Below, one piece after another: positions 13,911 to 28,900 of a stretch of DNA of 64,000 nt (position 1 is its first letter; each line of letters starts with the position of its first letter). Below the pieces are notes generated by a model, which saw only the letters and a list, made by a program, of their open reading frames with translations, was not told the DNA's origin and ran no database searches. The translations under genes and the position numbers were made by a program. Origin of the DNA: Dipylidium caninum. Lineage: Eukaryota > Platyhelminthes > Cestoda > Cyclophyllidea > Dipylidiidae. The stretch is from contig QEYB01000766.1 in the NCBI GenBank assembly GCA_017562135.1, forward strand, positions 744,001 through 808,000, written 5' to 3'.

Positions 13911-16900
13911 TCATGCGCACGCAGGATCGGGGTCCTCGGCCAACGGGAAACTGTTGACGGCGTCCTTGAGCACGCTGACTTCTATTGGACAGGCCTCGAA
14001 GGAGTCATTGTCGATCCAGAAGAACTCGTTCTGAAGGAGTAAGAGAAGGCGGATGCGGCTTTCCACGGCGATAGTTCAAGCAAATTAAAAACCCGAAGCA
14101 CTCATGGACGTCAACAAGACGCTGCACCACACAAATGGAACTGGTCTGGGACCCATTCAACCAACCTAGAACCCGCTTTTGATGGAATTTAAATGAAAGG
14201 TCTATTACGGGAGGGCTACAAAGAGGCGAATTAATGTTTGGATCCTTTCAAAGAGAGAAATGTTGTCAATTCATCTGACAAACGATTACTGTGAGCGCGA
14301 AGACCACGCGTTTGTTTGAGCGCTCAAGCTTCAAAAAAGACCGAACTGCTCTTCTTCCTTGAGAAAAAAGGGCACTCGACACAGCCGAACCCCGGTGGCT
14401 TTTTCGTCAGCGATGTAGAAAAGTATTTTAAAGCGGCAATTGATGAAGTAAACTTCGAGGTGAGGGAGAAATCGCTGACATTTCCTCGAAAAAAATTGAA
14501 AAGAAAAAGTAATTAACTTGAAGGCCCCTCCCTTCCCCAGATGTCATATTGAGGCATTTGGGAGGATTTCATCGCGGGGTAAGACAGAAGCTCTGCGCAC
14601 CCAAGACACCAAAGACGAGCTTGTGCGAGATGTCTCGTTCTTCCGTGCACTGAAGCACAAACTTAAATGCTGTGCACACGGTCTCTGAGACGAAGCGTCG
14701 ACAAGGCACCCGCCTTCGCCACAAGGATGACACCTTCGGGAAGACGTGAGGAGACGGAGCCAGCACGCCATTTCTGGTTCTTCAACCATTCAGCAAGATG
14801 TAGTCTATGTTGCGAGAGGCAATATGCAGTCGATAGTTGGACACGAGTTTATTGAAGTTAAAATTTCAGAAGGAGGAGGAAGAGGAAGAAGAGGGGAGGG
14901 GAGAAGAGGAGCGAGAGGTCTGGCATCCGAGGAAAGAAGGAGTTGGAAAGCGCGGTCTCCTCCCCTGACAGGACCCCCATTCACGCCGTGTAGCAATTTT
15001 GTGGGTCCGAACTACGCGCGCCATGGGAAAAGACGATTAGGGGATGGCGACGCTGAGAATTGGACCTCAGATCAAAATTTGGCATTGCGTTGACTCGGGG
15101 TAGGTGAAGTAGCGAAAGTGAGGAGAGAAAGTGCAATTATTTTTGCTTCTTTCGGCCGTCGACAGAACAAAAGCGCAGGCCGAGACTCACGTACGCATTC
15201 GTGAGGGAGGTCACCCCATCGGAAGGTGGAGCAGAGGGTGTGTGTGTGTGTGTGTTTACGAGAGGACAGGCCGGCGGAGGGGAATCAGAGAACTCATCAA
15301 TTATGCAGACGAACCGAAAGCGAGTGGACTGAGCAGGATGGCAGGGCGGAGACCAATGAGCAGCCAAGTAGTCGCGATTGTCTGCCTCCGCCCCCCCCCC
15401 CCCACCCCCAACCTCAACGTTTAAGGTGCTGAGAAAAAAGTTTGTGGCTAGCAATAGAAATACGTACGTGATTGGAATGAAAGTGTCCTGGGAGAAGCCT
15501 GCAACGCGAATTCGGGCGGCTGCTGGCGTTGTAGGCAAAGATTCGTGTCTTTACTACGTCAGTAATGGTTCTTCCCGCTGGGGATAAAGCGTGGCAGCAT
15601 TTGTCCGAAACAGTAATGCTGCTGCTGCTGCTTGTCAATTAGGGTGGTCGCCGTGAAATTAAAATGCCCTTTCCCCAGGACTGCGGGTGCAACATGGAAC
15701 TCGAGACGGCGACGCCAAGGCAGCCAACATTTCCAGTGCACCGCCAGGAACTACCAAATGATGAGTGAGGACGGCGGGTCTATGGGGGAATGACCGTTGC
15801 CCCGACGAAGCGGAGCAATTGATGAAAGTGAATTGCCGTCGTTCTCCCCCAAGTCAATGTGGTTATCCATTCATGCGGAGTGAGTGAGAAAAATTTTTGG
15901 AGTTTAAAGGATTACCAAACCAGTAGGTGGAAGAATACTGCTCGGAATGGTGACAACATACCGTCCAGTGGGCAAGAAAGTGCCACAAGGGCGCATAATT
16001 AACGGCTTTTGCACACTAACTGGGGCGGGGCCGAAACGCGTCAGTCCACCTTGACAGAATGAAGTAAACCTTCCCCTGGGGCGGCTAACGCCTTTCACGG
16101 TGATTATCTCAGCAGAAGCTACTTTCACCACGCGTTCAGTTCAATCGACAAAGAGAAGCTTTTCCTCTTCAGGCGAATTTACGATTCCGTTGAAAATTAC
16201 TGGGTCCGCCACACCTATTCGCCTGCTCAACGTCATAGAACACCTTGACCGAATGTATACTTTCAACACCTCCAGTCGGAGAGATGCACCCCGCCAGTGT
16301 CAGTAGCTCAGACCTCTCGAAGGACGGCTATGCCGAGTCGAAGGGCAGTGGGCTAGCAACTGTAACGAAACACATCGCGGTTTTATCGAACGACTTCGCG
16401 TGCATGATAGAAATACGAAAACTAACGGGACGTCGTACTGAGGAAAGGTGGGGAGGATCAAACCGTGAGGCAAGTCAAAAAATCGCACAATGTGGGCCCA
16501 CACGAATCTGCTCCTCAAGGCACCCTCGGGACATTGGGGCTTGGACAAATTCAAAAGACAGTTCCGAGGCCAGCACAAAATCAACTCCTCCTCCTCCTCC
16601 TCCGCTTCGCTGTTCACCACTAAAGTTAAAAACTCGGAGTTGCGACGTTCTACTATCTGCCTTCAGGGAAAAACTCCACTGCGCATGGTCAATGGGCCTT
16701 GACTACATTTGGTGGCGGAAGGAGGCGGTCAACAGGTCGTGCGGGGGGAGCACATTGTCTCTCAACTGCGATCGCAACAACAAAAGGAAAAACTGTAACT
16801 TTGTCTATTCCCCACTCGTCACTTGTCTCACTTTCACCAGTGGGACAGGAGATTCATCGAATCAGCTGATATACAGGAGGAGTTTACTTGAAAAAGGGGA

Positions 16901-19900
16901 GCAATGAAGTGGAATGAGAGGGAGGGATAATAAGGGAAATTCACGTAAAGGACACATGAGCGGTTAAAAAGGTGTGGCTAAAGAAAACACTCCGGATTGC
17001 ATGATTTCTGCAATAACAAGTTTCACGGGTAATCGGCACATTTCAGACTATCTTCCAAAAGTTTTGATCAGACTTCAAAGCAGTTGAGAAAAAGCCGCTC
17101 CCAAATCAAAGAAGAGTGACTTTGACAAGCAGCCCCGCCACCGCATAGGGTTCCACACGTTCTGACCGCACAACGACTCGCGCAACGTGAAACTGTTAAT
17201 GGGCGCGAGGTGTTGCATCCACGTGGACATTAAATTATTTACGAAACAGGCAGACGCCGAGGTGAGGAGGAAAGTGGGTGAAAGTACTTTTTTTCGAGGA
17301 GTGAAAACGGGGGGGGGGGGGAGAGAAGGGAGAAGAAAAAGCAGAAACCTCTTCGTCACAAACATCCTCCTTTTTGCTTCAATGAGTAAAGTACGCCAGA
17401 GAGGAGAAATAGGAGGAAGGTTAATCAGCATGTATTTTTTGGCGCGGACTTGGGACAAACCAAAGGGTAACGAGGTAACGGATAGAATTGCGTAATGCCG
17501 TGGGCTCAAGGGAGAAAGAGGCGCAGAGAAATAGAGCACTGAAGGACAGCACGTCCGTGTGCCGTCCGAAGACGAAGAAAGCACTCTGACCAGCGAGAGA
17601 CCGTATCCTCGGCCACTGAGGCTGCTCACTCCGAGGCGCGGGCGGCAAGAGGAGGCGGAAATGCTGCGAGGGCGGGAGCAGGGCGTATCGCATTTCCAGT
17701 TGTGCGGCTAAGGCGTAAAAAGCGGCCGACCTTATCTGGCCGTCAGTGGCCCCTTTTTGCACAAATACGATACGTCCAATGGAGACCGTATCGAGGAGAA
17801 GGAGATGTGGATAAGTTTTCTTGTCACGTGGATGTCGCCTCCCATTGCCACACAAGAACCACCTCTTCTTCCACTTTACCAATCAAACTCATGGAGCCGG
17901 CGGATGATCAGCCATCAATCGGTTGAATAAAAATTTAGAGGACTTGGGGCAACATCGTCTAGGCGCTGAACGCGTATAATACAGTGGGAGCTAGAAAATG
18001 GCATGGAGCTGGAATTTACAAACCCAAAAAATCATCATAAGTGAGGTAATATACGGAGAGTGCCCACTTTGATTTGAAAAAGGTAATGAAGGTTCGACAG
18101 AGAAGTGGAAGGGCGGTTCGCCTATAGGTTGCTCCCATTTTCAAATTCCCCGACTGCACGGAGGAGGGGGGTTTGAAGGAAAAAAGACCAAATAGGTCAA
18201 CTCGTTGATTGGGAGAGGGTGCGGGAGGATGAGAATGAGGACGGAGAAGGCGATAACCTGACTGCGTGAATGCTTCACTTGCCAGACAAGGCGCGAAAGG
18301 ACGGGGAGCGGCGTTGGAAGGAGCCTCAGATTTTTAAGGAAGGAGGGGAGGCGAGGGGGGGGGAGAGAAGAGTCTGGGAGATGCCCGTCCAAGCATCAAA
18401 CGAGCCGAGTGTATTTTTAGCTGATAAAAAGTGGGAGACAACAGTGCAAGTAGCGGATTCGTAAATAAGACGATAGGACACAAAGGCTGGCCAAAAAGGC
18501 GATGAGAGGGATCCACTTCACTCGGGAGTAATGCGCAAGAGACACAAATTATCCAATTTGAGACATGAAGTGTATCAACTACTAATTCCGTCAGGAGGAC
18601 TTCTTCACGAATTTAATTGTCCTCTTCAGATCAGCACAGTATGAGTCCAAAATGATGTTACTTTGAACTCATCTAGCAGAAGTAGCGGCACCACACTCGT
18701 ATGCTCCCACCAGTTGGCATCCTTACGAGAAGTAAAATAGTAGTATAAGACAGGTAGCATGGATAAACTGAGGTGTTAAGGCTGTCGCGATGGGATAGGC
18801 AAACGCTGTGATTAAGTGGCAGTGAAAAAGGTGTGCATCTGTTAGGACTGAAACGCCGAACAAATTGGCCGGTGGTGTTAAGACGCGTTCAGTTCCCCGC
18901 GCTCATCCATCAACCTGCTTATCTCGGACTCCTCTCAGACAAGTTTTATTGACAGCCCATCAATTCTTCCGAAGATTCCACGCGGATTTGTCTATCCCGT
19001 AAGTTGGTCAGAGAGACGTAAGCAGCACAATGACGAGCTTTTCTAGGTCTGCACGGGCCCACAACCAAAGCCCACTCCTCGATAGCCTGATTGAGGCAGT
19101 TCAAGGGTATGGGGAAAGCCGGGGATGTAGACGTGAGAATGGAGTGACTAGGGCGCTGCATTAAGAGGGTACACACCCGGACAAAAAAGGAAAGTGGGGA
19201 GAGAGGAGGAGGAGGCGGGGGGGGGGGGCGTCTGTGGATACCAACCCCGCCCCATCTGATTTGAAACTCGGATGTTCGCCGAGGCTGTGGGCGCTCATCA
19301 TCGTCTGGGAGCCACGATTTAGTGAATAACTTGGGGTTCTAGTCGGCTGACACCACTTTTATTGGTAGATAAAAATTCGTCTTTATGTGTGCCACAACTT
19401 ATAATCATGCGCTGATTTATGGTGAATACTGGCGTAACAACTAAGCCTGTGTTCCATTCTGCGGCGATTCATATACATCGCCTTGTTGACGTCCACTCAG
19501 GGTAGGGAAAAGGCATTTATCAGAGGAAAACCCCCCGCATATGTGAAAAGCAAGAAAGTGTGAAAGCAGAAAACAACACCGTTGGCCCAAAAACCTCCAA
19601 TTCGAAAAGACGCATGAAAGCCAGTGGGCCAAACGGAGAAACTTGAATCAATTCCACTCCGAGCACGCAGAAATAGGCTCGGAATAATTTCCAAAGAAAA
19701 GTTAACAACATCGAAACCATTTTCGAAGTGGATTGAAAACTGATCAAAGACCATTTGGAAATATCGGGTGCAGCTGACGACGTTTCAGATCCAAAAAGTT
19801 GAATGACTTGATAAATAGGGCTTTCAGCATTAAGAGTTAAAAGGCGCCCCAGAATTCGGTTGCCTCGATTCCATGCGGCAAAAATGCTTTCCAACCTGGA

Positions 19901-22900
19901 ACCTCTAGGGGCGTGAGATAAGCCCGGACACTGTCAAGGTGTGGGTGTTTTAAAAACGAGCCTTCTTTGTGAACACTATAGCTTGTCGCCAAATCATTAT
20001 TTCGCACAAGGAAACATTTTTCTCCAAGAGAATCAGCGCGAAGAGACTTTTCTCTCTCCCACGAACATTTTCTTAGCTTGTCGGCTCCCGGGGAAGAGTA
20101 AAACAAAATGTGAAGCGTGTGGATTTTATGTCACGACTTCGCTTAATGATTACTGTTTATAGAAGACGGGATGGTGGAGGAAAGAAAATAACACTGGCGT
20201 TTTCATGCGATTCCAACGAAAGGAATCGGACCTCGGCCTCAATAAATGGGCGTGCGGTGGATTTCAGTGAGGGAGGCTAGTGAGACCCGAAAAAATCACC
20301 CTAAAATCCTAATGAGGGGCGGCCAAAATAGATGGGGTACTCGGGGAATGCACAGCCGCGTGTGTGGGGAATGGGTAGGTGAGAGCGGTGACCACCTCCG
20401 GACGGATGAACGCACGGAATGGGGCAGCAGAACAGTTGTTAAGCTGTAGGTAACAGCAACAACAACAAATGTCATTGCGAAACGCAATTGTGCAGCAGCT
20501 ACCACCGCCATCAGGGGGATCCACCATATGGCCCGACTTTTCAACAGCACACGAGCGTTGTAGAAGGAGGCGAAAAGGGCTTCTCGACAGAAACAAGTCT
20601 CCCACTGCGCCTAATGATTAATTGGCTGACCTTCAAACTCAAAAAAATGCCGGAGATTTGCGCCCAGTCTGTTGGAGGGATTTCTTTAAACAGACGACTA
20701 CACCACCATCAGTGAGTAGCGGTGGACTCAAGTGGAGGCAAGACTATGTAGCCCGCTCTTGGCCTCGCCTTAAGTGGTTCACTAGGGTGCCTGTAAATAA
20801 CTGCGAAAGATACACGTGATTGCCTGGGATCATCTCCTGCTGCTGCACCGGTTGCGGAATTAATAAGCCTATTCGGGGAGAAGTGCATTTCCGACATCAA
20901 AATGACAAAAGATGCTATCCGCTACGACGGCGGAGGGTTAGGCGACTCAGCACAAAATGGTCATCTAAACGGTGAAGCCCAGTGCGCGCATCCTCATCTC
21001 TGCCTCGCCCGCTAACAATGGCTAAGAGACTAATACTGCAATAACTCTACCTCCGATTAAATCTACGTTTGCTGTTATCTCCCAGCTTAATGTCCATGCT
21101 GGTAGTTCTTTTCGCTCCTTCCGTGCGTTTATAGGTTGGTTGTTCCCAGAGCACCTCCCATGGCAAGTAAGGCTCCAGGTGGTAGGAGAAAGAACAGGCA
21201 TCGTGGAGCCGCCCCACACAATTCCATGTCACCCACAACCCAAACTAAACTGATTTGTCAGAAGCAAGGAGGTAAATGATTCCCAGGAGATATAGACTAT
21301 CACGTTTCTGTTACGCAGAGGAGGAACAAAGAATTGGCAGGTCACATACACGCGACCTCGGGAGGGAATGGCATAAAATGCATTGTGCCCCCCCCCCTCC
21401 CCGTCGCCTTCAAGCCCTGAACTCGGGAGGGCCACTTTCGCTGATAAAAGGCCGCTCCATATTCGGGTACTTTATGTTTGCTCAGTCCCGATTGTAAGTG
21501 AGGACGCAAAATCGTCGGTTCACTAATTAAGGCGATTAGTGAGATTTGATTACAATTTAAAGGATTATTCACTACAAAGTAAGAAGATATCCGCTCAGGA
21601 AGGAAATGACCTCGACGTGACATTCGTTGGTCTTGGCATTTGGCCAGGCTACCAACTGTAAGCTTAGCTGAAGCCTTAGAAAGTATTGCCGACGGAGCAG
21701 TGCATCGACTCGTGACACAACTGTGCATGTGAAACCTCCTGAAAAAATACCTCCGACAGTCCAACGATCAAGTCAACAGGTTAACAAGATTGCAGGGAAA
21801 GAGGAGAGTTTGAAGGGAAAAAGATGACAGAAACAAAAGTAACGCAAGTAGCTCATCCGCCCCCGAGGTTAATCAAAAGCATAAAATCGCTGAAAGACCT
21901 CGAGGAGAATGAGCAAGCACCTAAGTGCACATTCGTGGTGTCTGGAAGAAGTCAAATTAAGAGGCGCTGAAGCACAATGTCCAGTTAATCTGCTTTCCCA
22001 AAGCTTGGTACACTTCCGGTTTCCGCTACGTTTTCCTCTTTTGAGTCCCGATCTCCCTTTCAATCACAACTCTGCAAAACTTTGCACTTAGTTGAAAGCA
22101 GTATAAGGGAAAGGTATGAAACAAAGACGGAATATTCGAAGAGACGGTAGAGCACATTTTTTGATGGCAGACCATGCAGATTCGGGGGGGGGGAGAGAGG
22201 CTTAGTTTGGGAGGCCAAGCAAGTGGCGGTGAACGGCCGGGGAGCTAATAACAATTTAAGGTAAACAAAGCAACCAAAACGACGAACATTAAGGAACGTT
22301 GACCAAATTCAGCCAATGGACCTATGATTTTGAAAGGCAATTTTGTGAGCCGGAGACAACGAGAAAAGGTGAAAAGGAAACGCCTGCCATTTCATTTAAG
22401 TCGTGGCAGGGGAGCAGCAGGCGAGGCGTGGGAATAATGGGGGAAGGTTCTGACACTTACTATTTACTGAAATTGCCACAACACTTGCGGCTAAGAGATT
22501 AGGTTTGCGATTATGGCCATTGGTAGGTGGCAAAATGATAAAGTGGTACATAGTAAGGGCTGAAATCGACACAGAAATAGGAGTCAGTAACGATGGCGAC
22601 AACGAACTTGGTTTGACTTCTTTTAGAGGAAAAAAAGCTCTAGACTGTTAGGAATGTCAGTCGACACTACTTCGGCACACGAGATGAGTGTCGCGAGATC
22701 CCAGGAGCCCTTCAGGAGATTTCGGCGCCGAAAGAGGGCAGAAGTGCAGAAAGCCGGGCTACTTCCTAGCTTCGGTCACACGCCGATTGAGAAGTCGAAA
22801 AATTACAGCGCCCGGCAGTCCGGGGAGCGGTCTAATTAAAAAGTGCGCGAGCCAAGCGGGGGAAAAGCGGCTGAATTAAAAGAAAGTGGAGAAAAGTGAA

Positions 22901-25900
22901 CTATAACCTTAGTCTCAATCAGGAATAACACATTCAACTTTCGGCTAACTTTGGCTTTAACGAAAAGCGACAAAATTGTCGCTGTGTGGGGGCATGCAAG
23001 TACACACGCCAAGGTGGCAATGAGACTGGGAAAGATCGGAGAAAGAAGCATTAGGAGAAGCGATTCAAGCCGGAAGTAGAAGGGTTTAAGAGAGCGGCCT
23101 TTGGAGTGCGGAAACGAGCCTACGCTGTTTTCTGTAAATACACAGAAAATATCAACAGCAGTGATTAAATACAACAATCCAATCGCAAGTAATACGTCTA
23201 CTCCTCGTTCCTCCATTTTTAGCGAGTCAAAAAAGCACAGTGGTCCAAGCAGTTGAAAACTAGTGGCAATGGAGGCACAAAGGGAGGAAAATAAAAGCCT
23301 GTGCATGGGCGTAACGGGCCATTGACCCGATAAATGAGATGTTGAAAGAGAAATTGCTCGATCAAAGGCACCCAACAGTTCACAATTCGCCAATCTTACT
23401 GATGACAAGTGAGGAAGAAAAAAGATGGCATAGTGGATACAGCGGAGTGGCCAATCCACGGGACGGAGCTGGGGACAAGTGGCCATTCGCCTCGGACATG
23501 GGCGGTAAAAAAGGCGAAAAATGGGAATGGTGCAACAGCAGCAAATGGAAAGACGAATGAGAACGACTTTGGGGTCGGGCAGTAAAGTTCTGTGGCGTTT
23601 GCTTTGAAGTGAGATGAAATTGGAGGGCTCTCCGTCGGTTTGTACTTAGTTGTTTATCAAGCCGACTAATCATTTAAAGGGGACTAAATTCGAGGGCTAA
23701 CACTCGGGCAAACGTTAATCAACTCGGCATGTTTGGTGTTAGCAGTGCCAGTAGGTGCCAAAGAAACGGCCGCAGAAATTTTACATACTCGAGGAATTAA
23801 AAGGGGGCCCAGTTGCCTGGCACTCAGCGCACCTCATGAAAACGGTCAAAAGCGACTGCAAGCGTTGACTGGCACTGTTGTTAGCACCGCTACAAGCAAT
23901 CCGATGTCATCTTTGCTGGATTATGCTGCAACCCAACTTTTCATCGGATTAAGCGCCAAAATGAGGCAATTTAAAGCAATTAAGCAGTTGTCTCGTAGAC
24001 GTTTATTTTTCTCTAAAATTGATGAGTCCTAAATTATAGTATGCTGACACGTTTCAGCAGAGTATGTGTTGAATTGAGCATCCTCATGAAAGATCGCAAA
24101 CCTTGAGTCGAATGAGAACAAAGTGTACGCAGCAAAGAAGGAAAACTGCTGAAAAGAATTTGTTGCAGTCAAAAGATGATATAGTGTGGAGAGAGAGCAA
24201 AAGTGCAATAAAAAGAGAGCGAGGTTTAAAAAAATGGGAGCAGACAGGGCAAGACCGTCCCTCCTGTCCTGTGGGACCTTGAGAAGTTCTCGGGGCAGAG
24301 GTCTTGGTGTACCATTGTCATTATATGTGTTCGTGACCAGTATTCAACTCTGGAGTGGGTAGTCAGCCCGCAATCTCCAGAGGGGTGACCCGAGCATTAG
24401 CTGGGAAGGGCAAGCCAAGAGACCAAGAGATCCCAAGACCCAGCCAACCGACCCCGGCGGCAACCACGAGGAGGAGCCCGGGTCTGTAACTACTATCCCC
24501 GACCAGGGTACGGAATAAGGAGACGCAAGCACACGCGGTGAGGGCAGCCTTCGGCCTGCATGCGCATGCCTAGACCATCCCATCGGACATGCACAAGCGC
24601 TACACACTCCACACATTACCCCTGGTCTCTCACAGTCGGGAGGCCATGGATGCCGTGCTCTCGATGAGGGAGTCTACCCGAAAACACAAAAAAGACCGAA
24701 AGACCATGCTGTTCAACAAGAATCACCTCCAAGAAAGAATTCAACCTGGCGTAAGAAGATAGGCTAATGATTGGAGGAGATCAAGAAGGTTAATTTTGAT
24801 TCTAATCACAACTTAGGTATTCAAGTCATTGAGATGGTAGGAATGCCGCTCTCTCCTTCCGTCTCTTTGCCCCACTGCCAACACGGTAGACATTTTCATC
24901 TTTTTGAGTGGACAGAAGTACACGGCAGTAGGCGAATACGCAGCAATGTTTAGTCAAACCTGTCAACAGCTTAAAATGATAAAAGAATTGTCGGCTAATT
25001 CGTCTATTATGCCACGACTTCGCCGATTCGCAATGAAATATGGGGAGTAAAACGTTCACAGGCATTAATATCAGCGGTAACCTGTACTGTTGGAGCAAAT
25101 ATCTCCCCCCAATTACTATTACAGTTTTTAAAACAGCAACACTTTCACAGGTATGTGGGAAAAGCCATAAAGCGAAGTGCGTAGGTGTTGGCAAGACCAG
25201 CTCGAAAATACCAAACTCCATTCAACACAACCGCTGTGACTAGTGGTGTGAATTTGAGGAAATTCACGAGGGTATAGTACGATAAAAACAAATTACATTG
25301 ACTCTTGTCTACTCCAAGAGTATTCCAGTAGGGACAAAAGATTGCGTACTGCTGCAGTGAAAAAATTAAGATATGGGGTATTTAGCCACCAACGGCTACT
25401 CAGGCTTGGGGAAGATGTACGAATCAAACTCGAGTTGCAGCGGTGCTTCGTCCCAGGAAGAAATGAAGAGGCAAATTACAATTGAAGCCTAACTTTTGCT
25501 GTGAGTCTATGATAAGGCCGCTCGCCTTATGCGCCAGGCTGGTTTGATGAGATGTACCCACATGCCACTTTAATTTCTCTTATTAATCACAACCGGCGAA
25601 AAATGTTTTCTTTACCACATTATCTTCGCTGAGGGCTAGTAGCAAAAAGAGAAAAACTAATCGGAAGAGTAAGAAGGAGGGGGGGGGATAATAAAGATTC
25701 GACGGCAAAAGGGGGCACGGATCTTGCATTGTTAGCCTAGTGCACGCGCGAAATGTCGAGATATTCAATGGCAGGTTAGAACGGCGAGCAAGGTCGCAGT
25801 GAAGCTGTAAACCCCGTCTGGCTCAGAATACTCGACCACGTATTTTATAACCACCTGCACCATTGATCGCAATTCAGATGTGGGAGGGCATATACAGCCA

Positions 25901-28900
25901 AAAATGCTCGAAAACTTAAGCAATACTTCAGTAAAAAAAGGACCTCTTCTTGGAGGAGGATGAGGAGGAGGGTGGGAAGTTGTTATGAAGGCTGGATGCC
26001 ATGTCATCTAGAAAGGAGGACAGCTATAGTCGAAAGGACGCTTTAGTAACGAACACTACCACAAGAAATAAATTATGGCAACCTGAGCACGGGGTGACAA
26101 GAAAAGAGTTTGCCTCTAGGGACTAACGAACAATCGAATATATAAATATTCGCGAAAATGAGGATTGGGAAAATCCATTCTCGCTTCAGACATAGAGAGA
26201 AGTGAACTCGTCCTGGACGGAGGTGAGATGCAATAAGGAAGAAGCTGAGGGGCTACGGAGCAGTCGTTCAAATCCGACGTCCAATAACCCAAGGCTATGT
26301 AATGGCCACAGGAACACAAATGCACTCAGTTAATCAAACCGCACTCTTCCCATGACTGCCTTACCTCTATTCTTCATCATGCACATTCGAGTAGCCATTC
26401 ATAATCCAGTTTGGGGATATCATGCCACAATGGTGACTGGCTCGTCAGTCCTTCTACTGCGCCAATAACGAGGCAACCTGAAACTCCTATGGCCTACACC
26501 AATTCTGGAGATTAAATGGCCTCTAAATAGCCCTCAAAAGAAAACAAAGTTGGATTATGAATACTTTATAGAAGGAAAAGGCGATTATGTGAGGGGGACG
26601 AGATGAAGACTAAGTGGGGATGGCAATAAAGTGCCCGGGGTCTATTGCAAGGCCTATGCTCTTTCCCTCACAGTAAAAGTGAACTGCACAGAAACCAATG
26701 ACACACCTTTTGCGTAACATGTGGCAGTAATTCTTTTCTCGCCCAAAAAAATGTAAGCGTATTTCGTTGCGAGTATGAACTTCTGGCAAACAAGAGATTG
26801 CAGGGCGAGATAAACATCGCCTTGTCGTCAGCTACCGCAACATCATACATCACGGCTTCGTAGGGAACAATCGCTGCCCTACGGCGCGAAGACCAGTTTG
26901 CTATAGCTGTGATGATAGATGGCAATAAGCGTTCTCTGCTCTATCCTTTGAAAATAAGCAGCGATTTATCACAACCTACGCCGGCGCCAACTCCTGCCCG
27001 ACTACTGGAATTTCAACGCCTATAAACGAAATATTCGCCGCGACGAAGTCAAGGTGACCCAATTAATTGAGGGGGTGAAGGGATTTTTGTAGAGAAAGAG
27101 ACCACAACGACTATGCAGAACGGTAAAAGACAAGAATGTTTCCCCTTCCCACCTAGAAATAGGATAACCAAAACAAATCTTTAATTTCACTTAGCCATGA
27201 GAACTGATACTCCGTTATGACGTTTCTGGCACAGCGTTGCTAGTCCAAAAGGGAGGCGACGTCCACCTAGTTGGCCTAATCGGATCAACAGATAGCTGAC
27301 CCCGAGACACCAATGATTAACACAACTTTTGATGTGGTTCCGTGACATAGGGGGCCTAGAGCACCGATCATCTTGGAATTAGTTGAACAACCACTAGGAA
27401 GTAATGCCGAGCCGAAGGCGGCTGAAGAAGGAAATGGTGTTAGGGCTTTGGCGTGAAGTTCAACACAGATTTTGATGAGACGATTAGATAAGAAATAACT
27501 TCAGGATAATGAGAAATTCGTACTGTTCTGTGGTAAAGGGAATAGAGATTAAGGAGTAGGGGAGCAGGTAGAATCTACTCAGACAAGGGCCAATTATTCC
27601 TCGAGGCATAGGCTGAGGCTTTGGCGGAAGAAAAAGGTGCGTTGTAAAATAACGAGCCAAGGAGTCCACGGAAGTAGAGGTTAATACGTGGAGGCCTAAA
27701 GCGCAAGGGGCATGCAGTGGCGTATATTTGGGGAGGCAGGTGGGACAGCTAATCGCCTTATACCCAAGAAACTCAAGCAGGTCGCAGTGCATGATGATAA
27801 AACCTTCTTAGCACGCCAAGTGATTCTGCAAGCGAGGGGGGGGGGAGGGTTAGTAAAGCCGTCTTCTCAAGAAACCTCCTCGTTCCAAAAGACAGAAAAT
27901 AATTTGTTCCGTTGTTTGAAGTGGGTCATCTTCCAAATATAACTTTTTCCGCTAATCAGGAAGGAGGAGGCGGCACTTATATCGCTCTTGTTGCAACCGA
28001 CGAAAGAGAATTCTACTGGTGGCACAACAGCTCCAGGTAACCGATATAGTATGGATTAGTCCATGGAAGTAGATAGGAATCAGCCGGGAACCAAGGCCGA
28101 AAAAAAAGTGTAGTTTTCAGTCTAGTCGGATGCCCCATGAAGTTGCAGTTATGGTCCAATCTCCCATCCGCTGTATTTTACTGTAAATAAAGTTGGATCT
28201 TGTGATTTTTTAACTAGAAATTAACCAGAGAAGACCTCGAAAGTAACGTCCTTAGTTAAAATAGATCAGGTAGGAGACAGACTGGAGTAGTAGTAAAAAA
28301 CGGAATCAACTTGAAGCGGATAAGGGAGATCAACCATTCCAAACGTGTTCGGAGTGGAACTCTTGGAGTCAACCCAGTTTCACAAATCGCTTAAACGAGG
28401 TCTGCCATAGATTGCAGCGTAATAGGGAGTCATTTTAATTGTATAAATGGGGCACTACCAGGGACGAAGAACATGAGGATAAAGTAAATTTCGCTCGGAC
28501 TAGTTTAATGCCTAAAATGATTCAATATACTTCGGATAATAAACAAACGGGTCCTCTCCCCACTTGCGCTTTTTCGATCACAGGAACGTACAAATTACTA
28601 ACAGAGGGGCGCCTCTTCCCAAATACTTGGGGAACAACTACCCTGACCCCACTGGAGGACGCGGCGCGTTGTGGAAATTTCCCCAACTCCGAAGAATTTG
28701 TCGAAACTCACAAGGCACATCAGCAAACCCGGTTCACAGCACGAGAAACTATGCACTACTTCAGCAATCGAAAATTCAACCCAGGCTTTTGGAATTAAGA
28801 CGTTTTGACTGTAGAGACGCCTCCGGAGTAGCCTATATCCCCTCGTTGGCAGAGAAGTCTCTAACCGTCTTCTACATTTTCAACACTTCCAATTATTCCT

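Noticed and set aside
16245..16907. 220-codon plus-strand open frame
   Set aside because: No recognisable motifs, low-complexity proline run from a CTC repeat, and antisense to an intron. Treated as chance.
22836..23486. 216-codon hydrophobic minus-strand open frame
   Set aside because: It lies inside the AGK intron, matches no family I know, and its hydrophobicity follows from the T-rich strand.
26668..26925. Minus-strand frame with VPYEAVMYDV resembling the AGK C-terminal strand
   Set aside because: The segment at 13911-14030 matches the AGK C-terminus much better, joins in phase and ends in a stop. The resemblance here is limited to a few residues.
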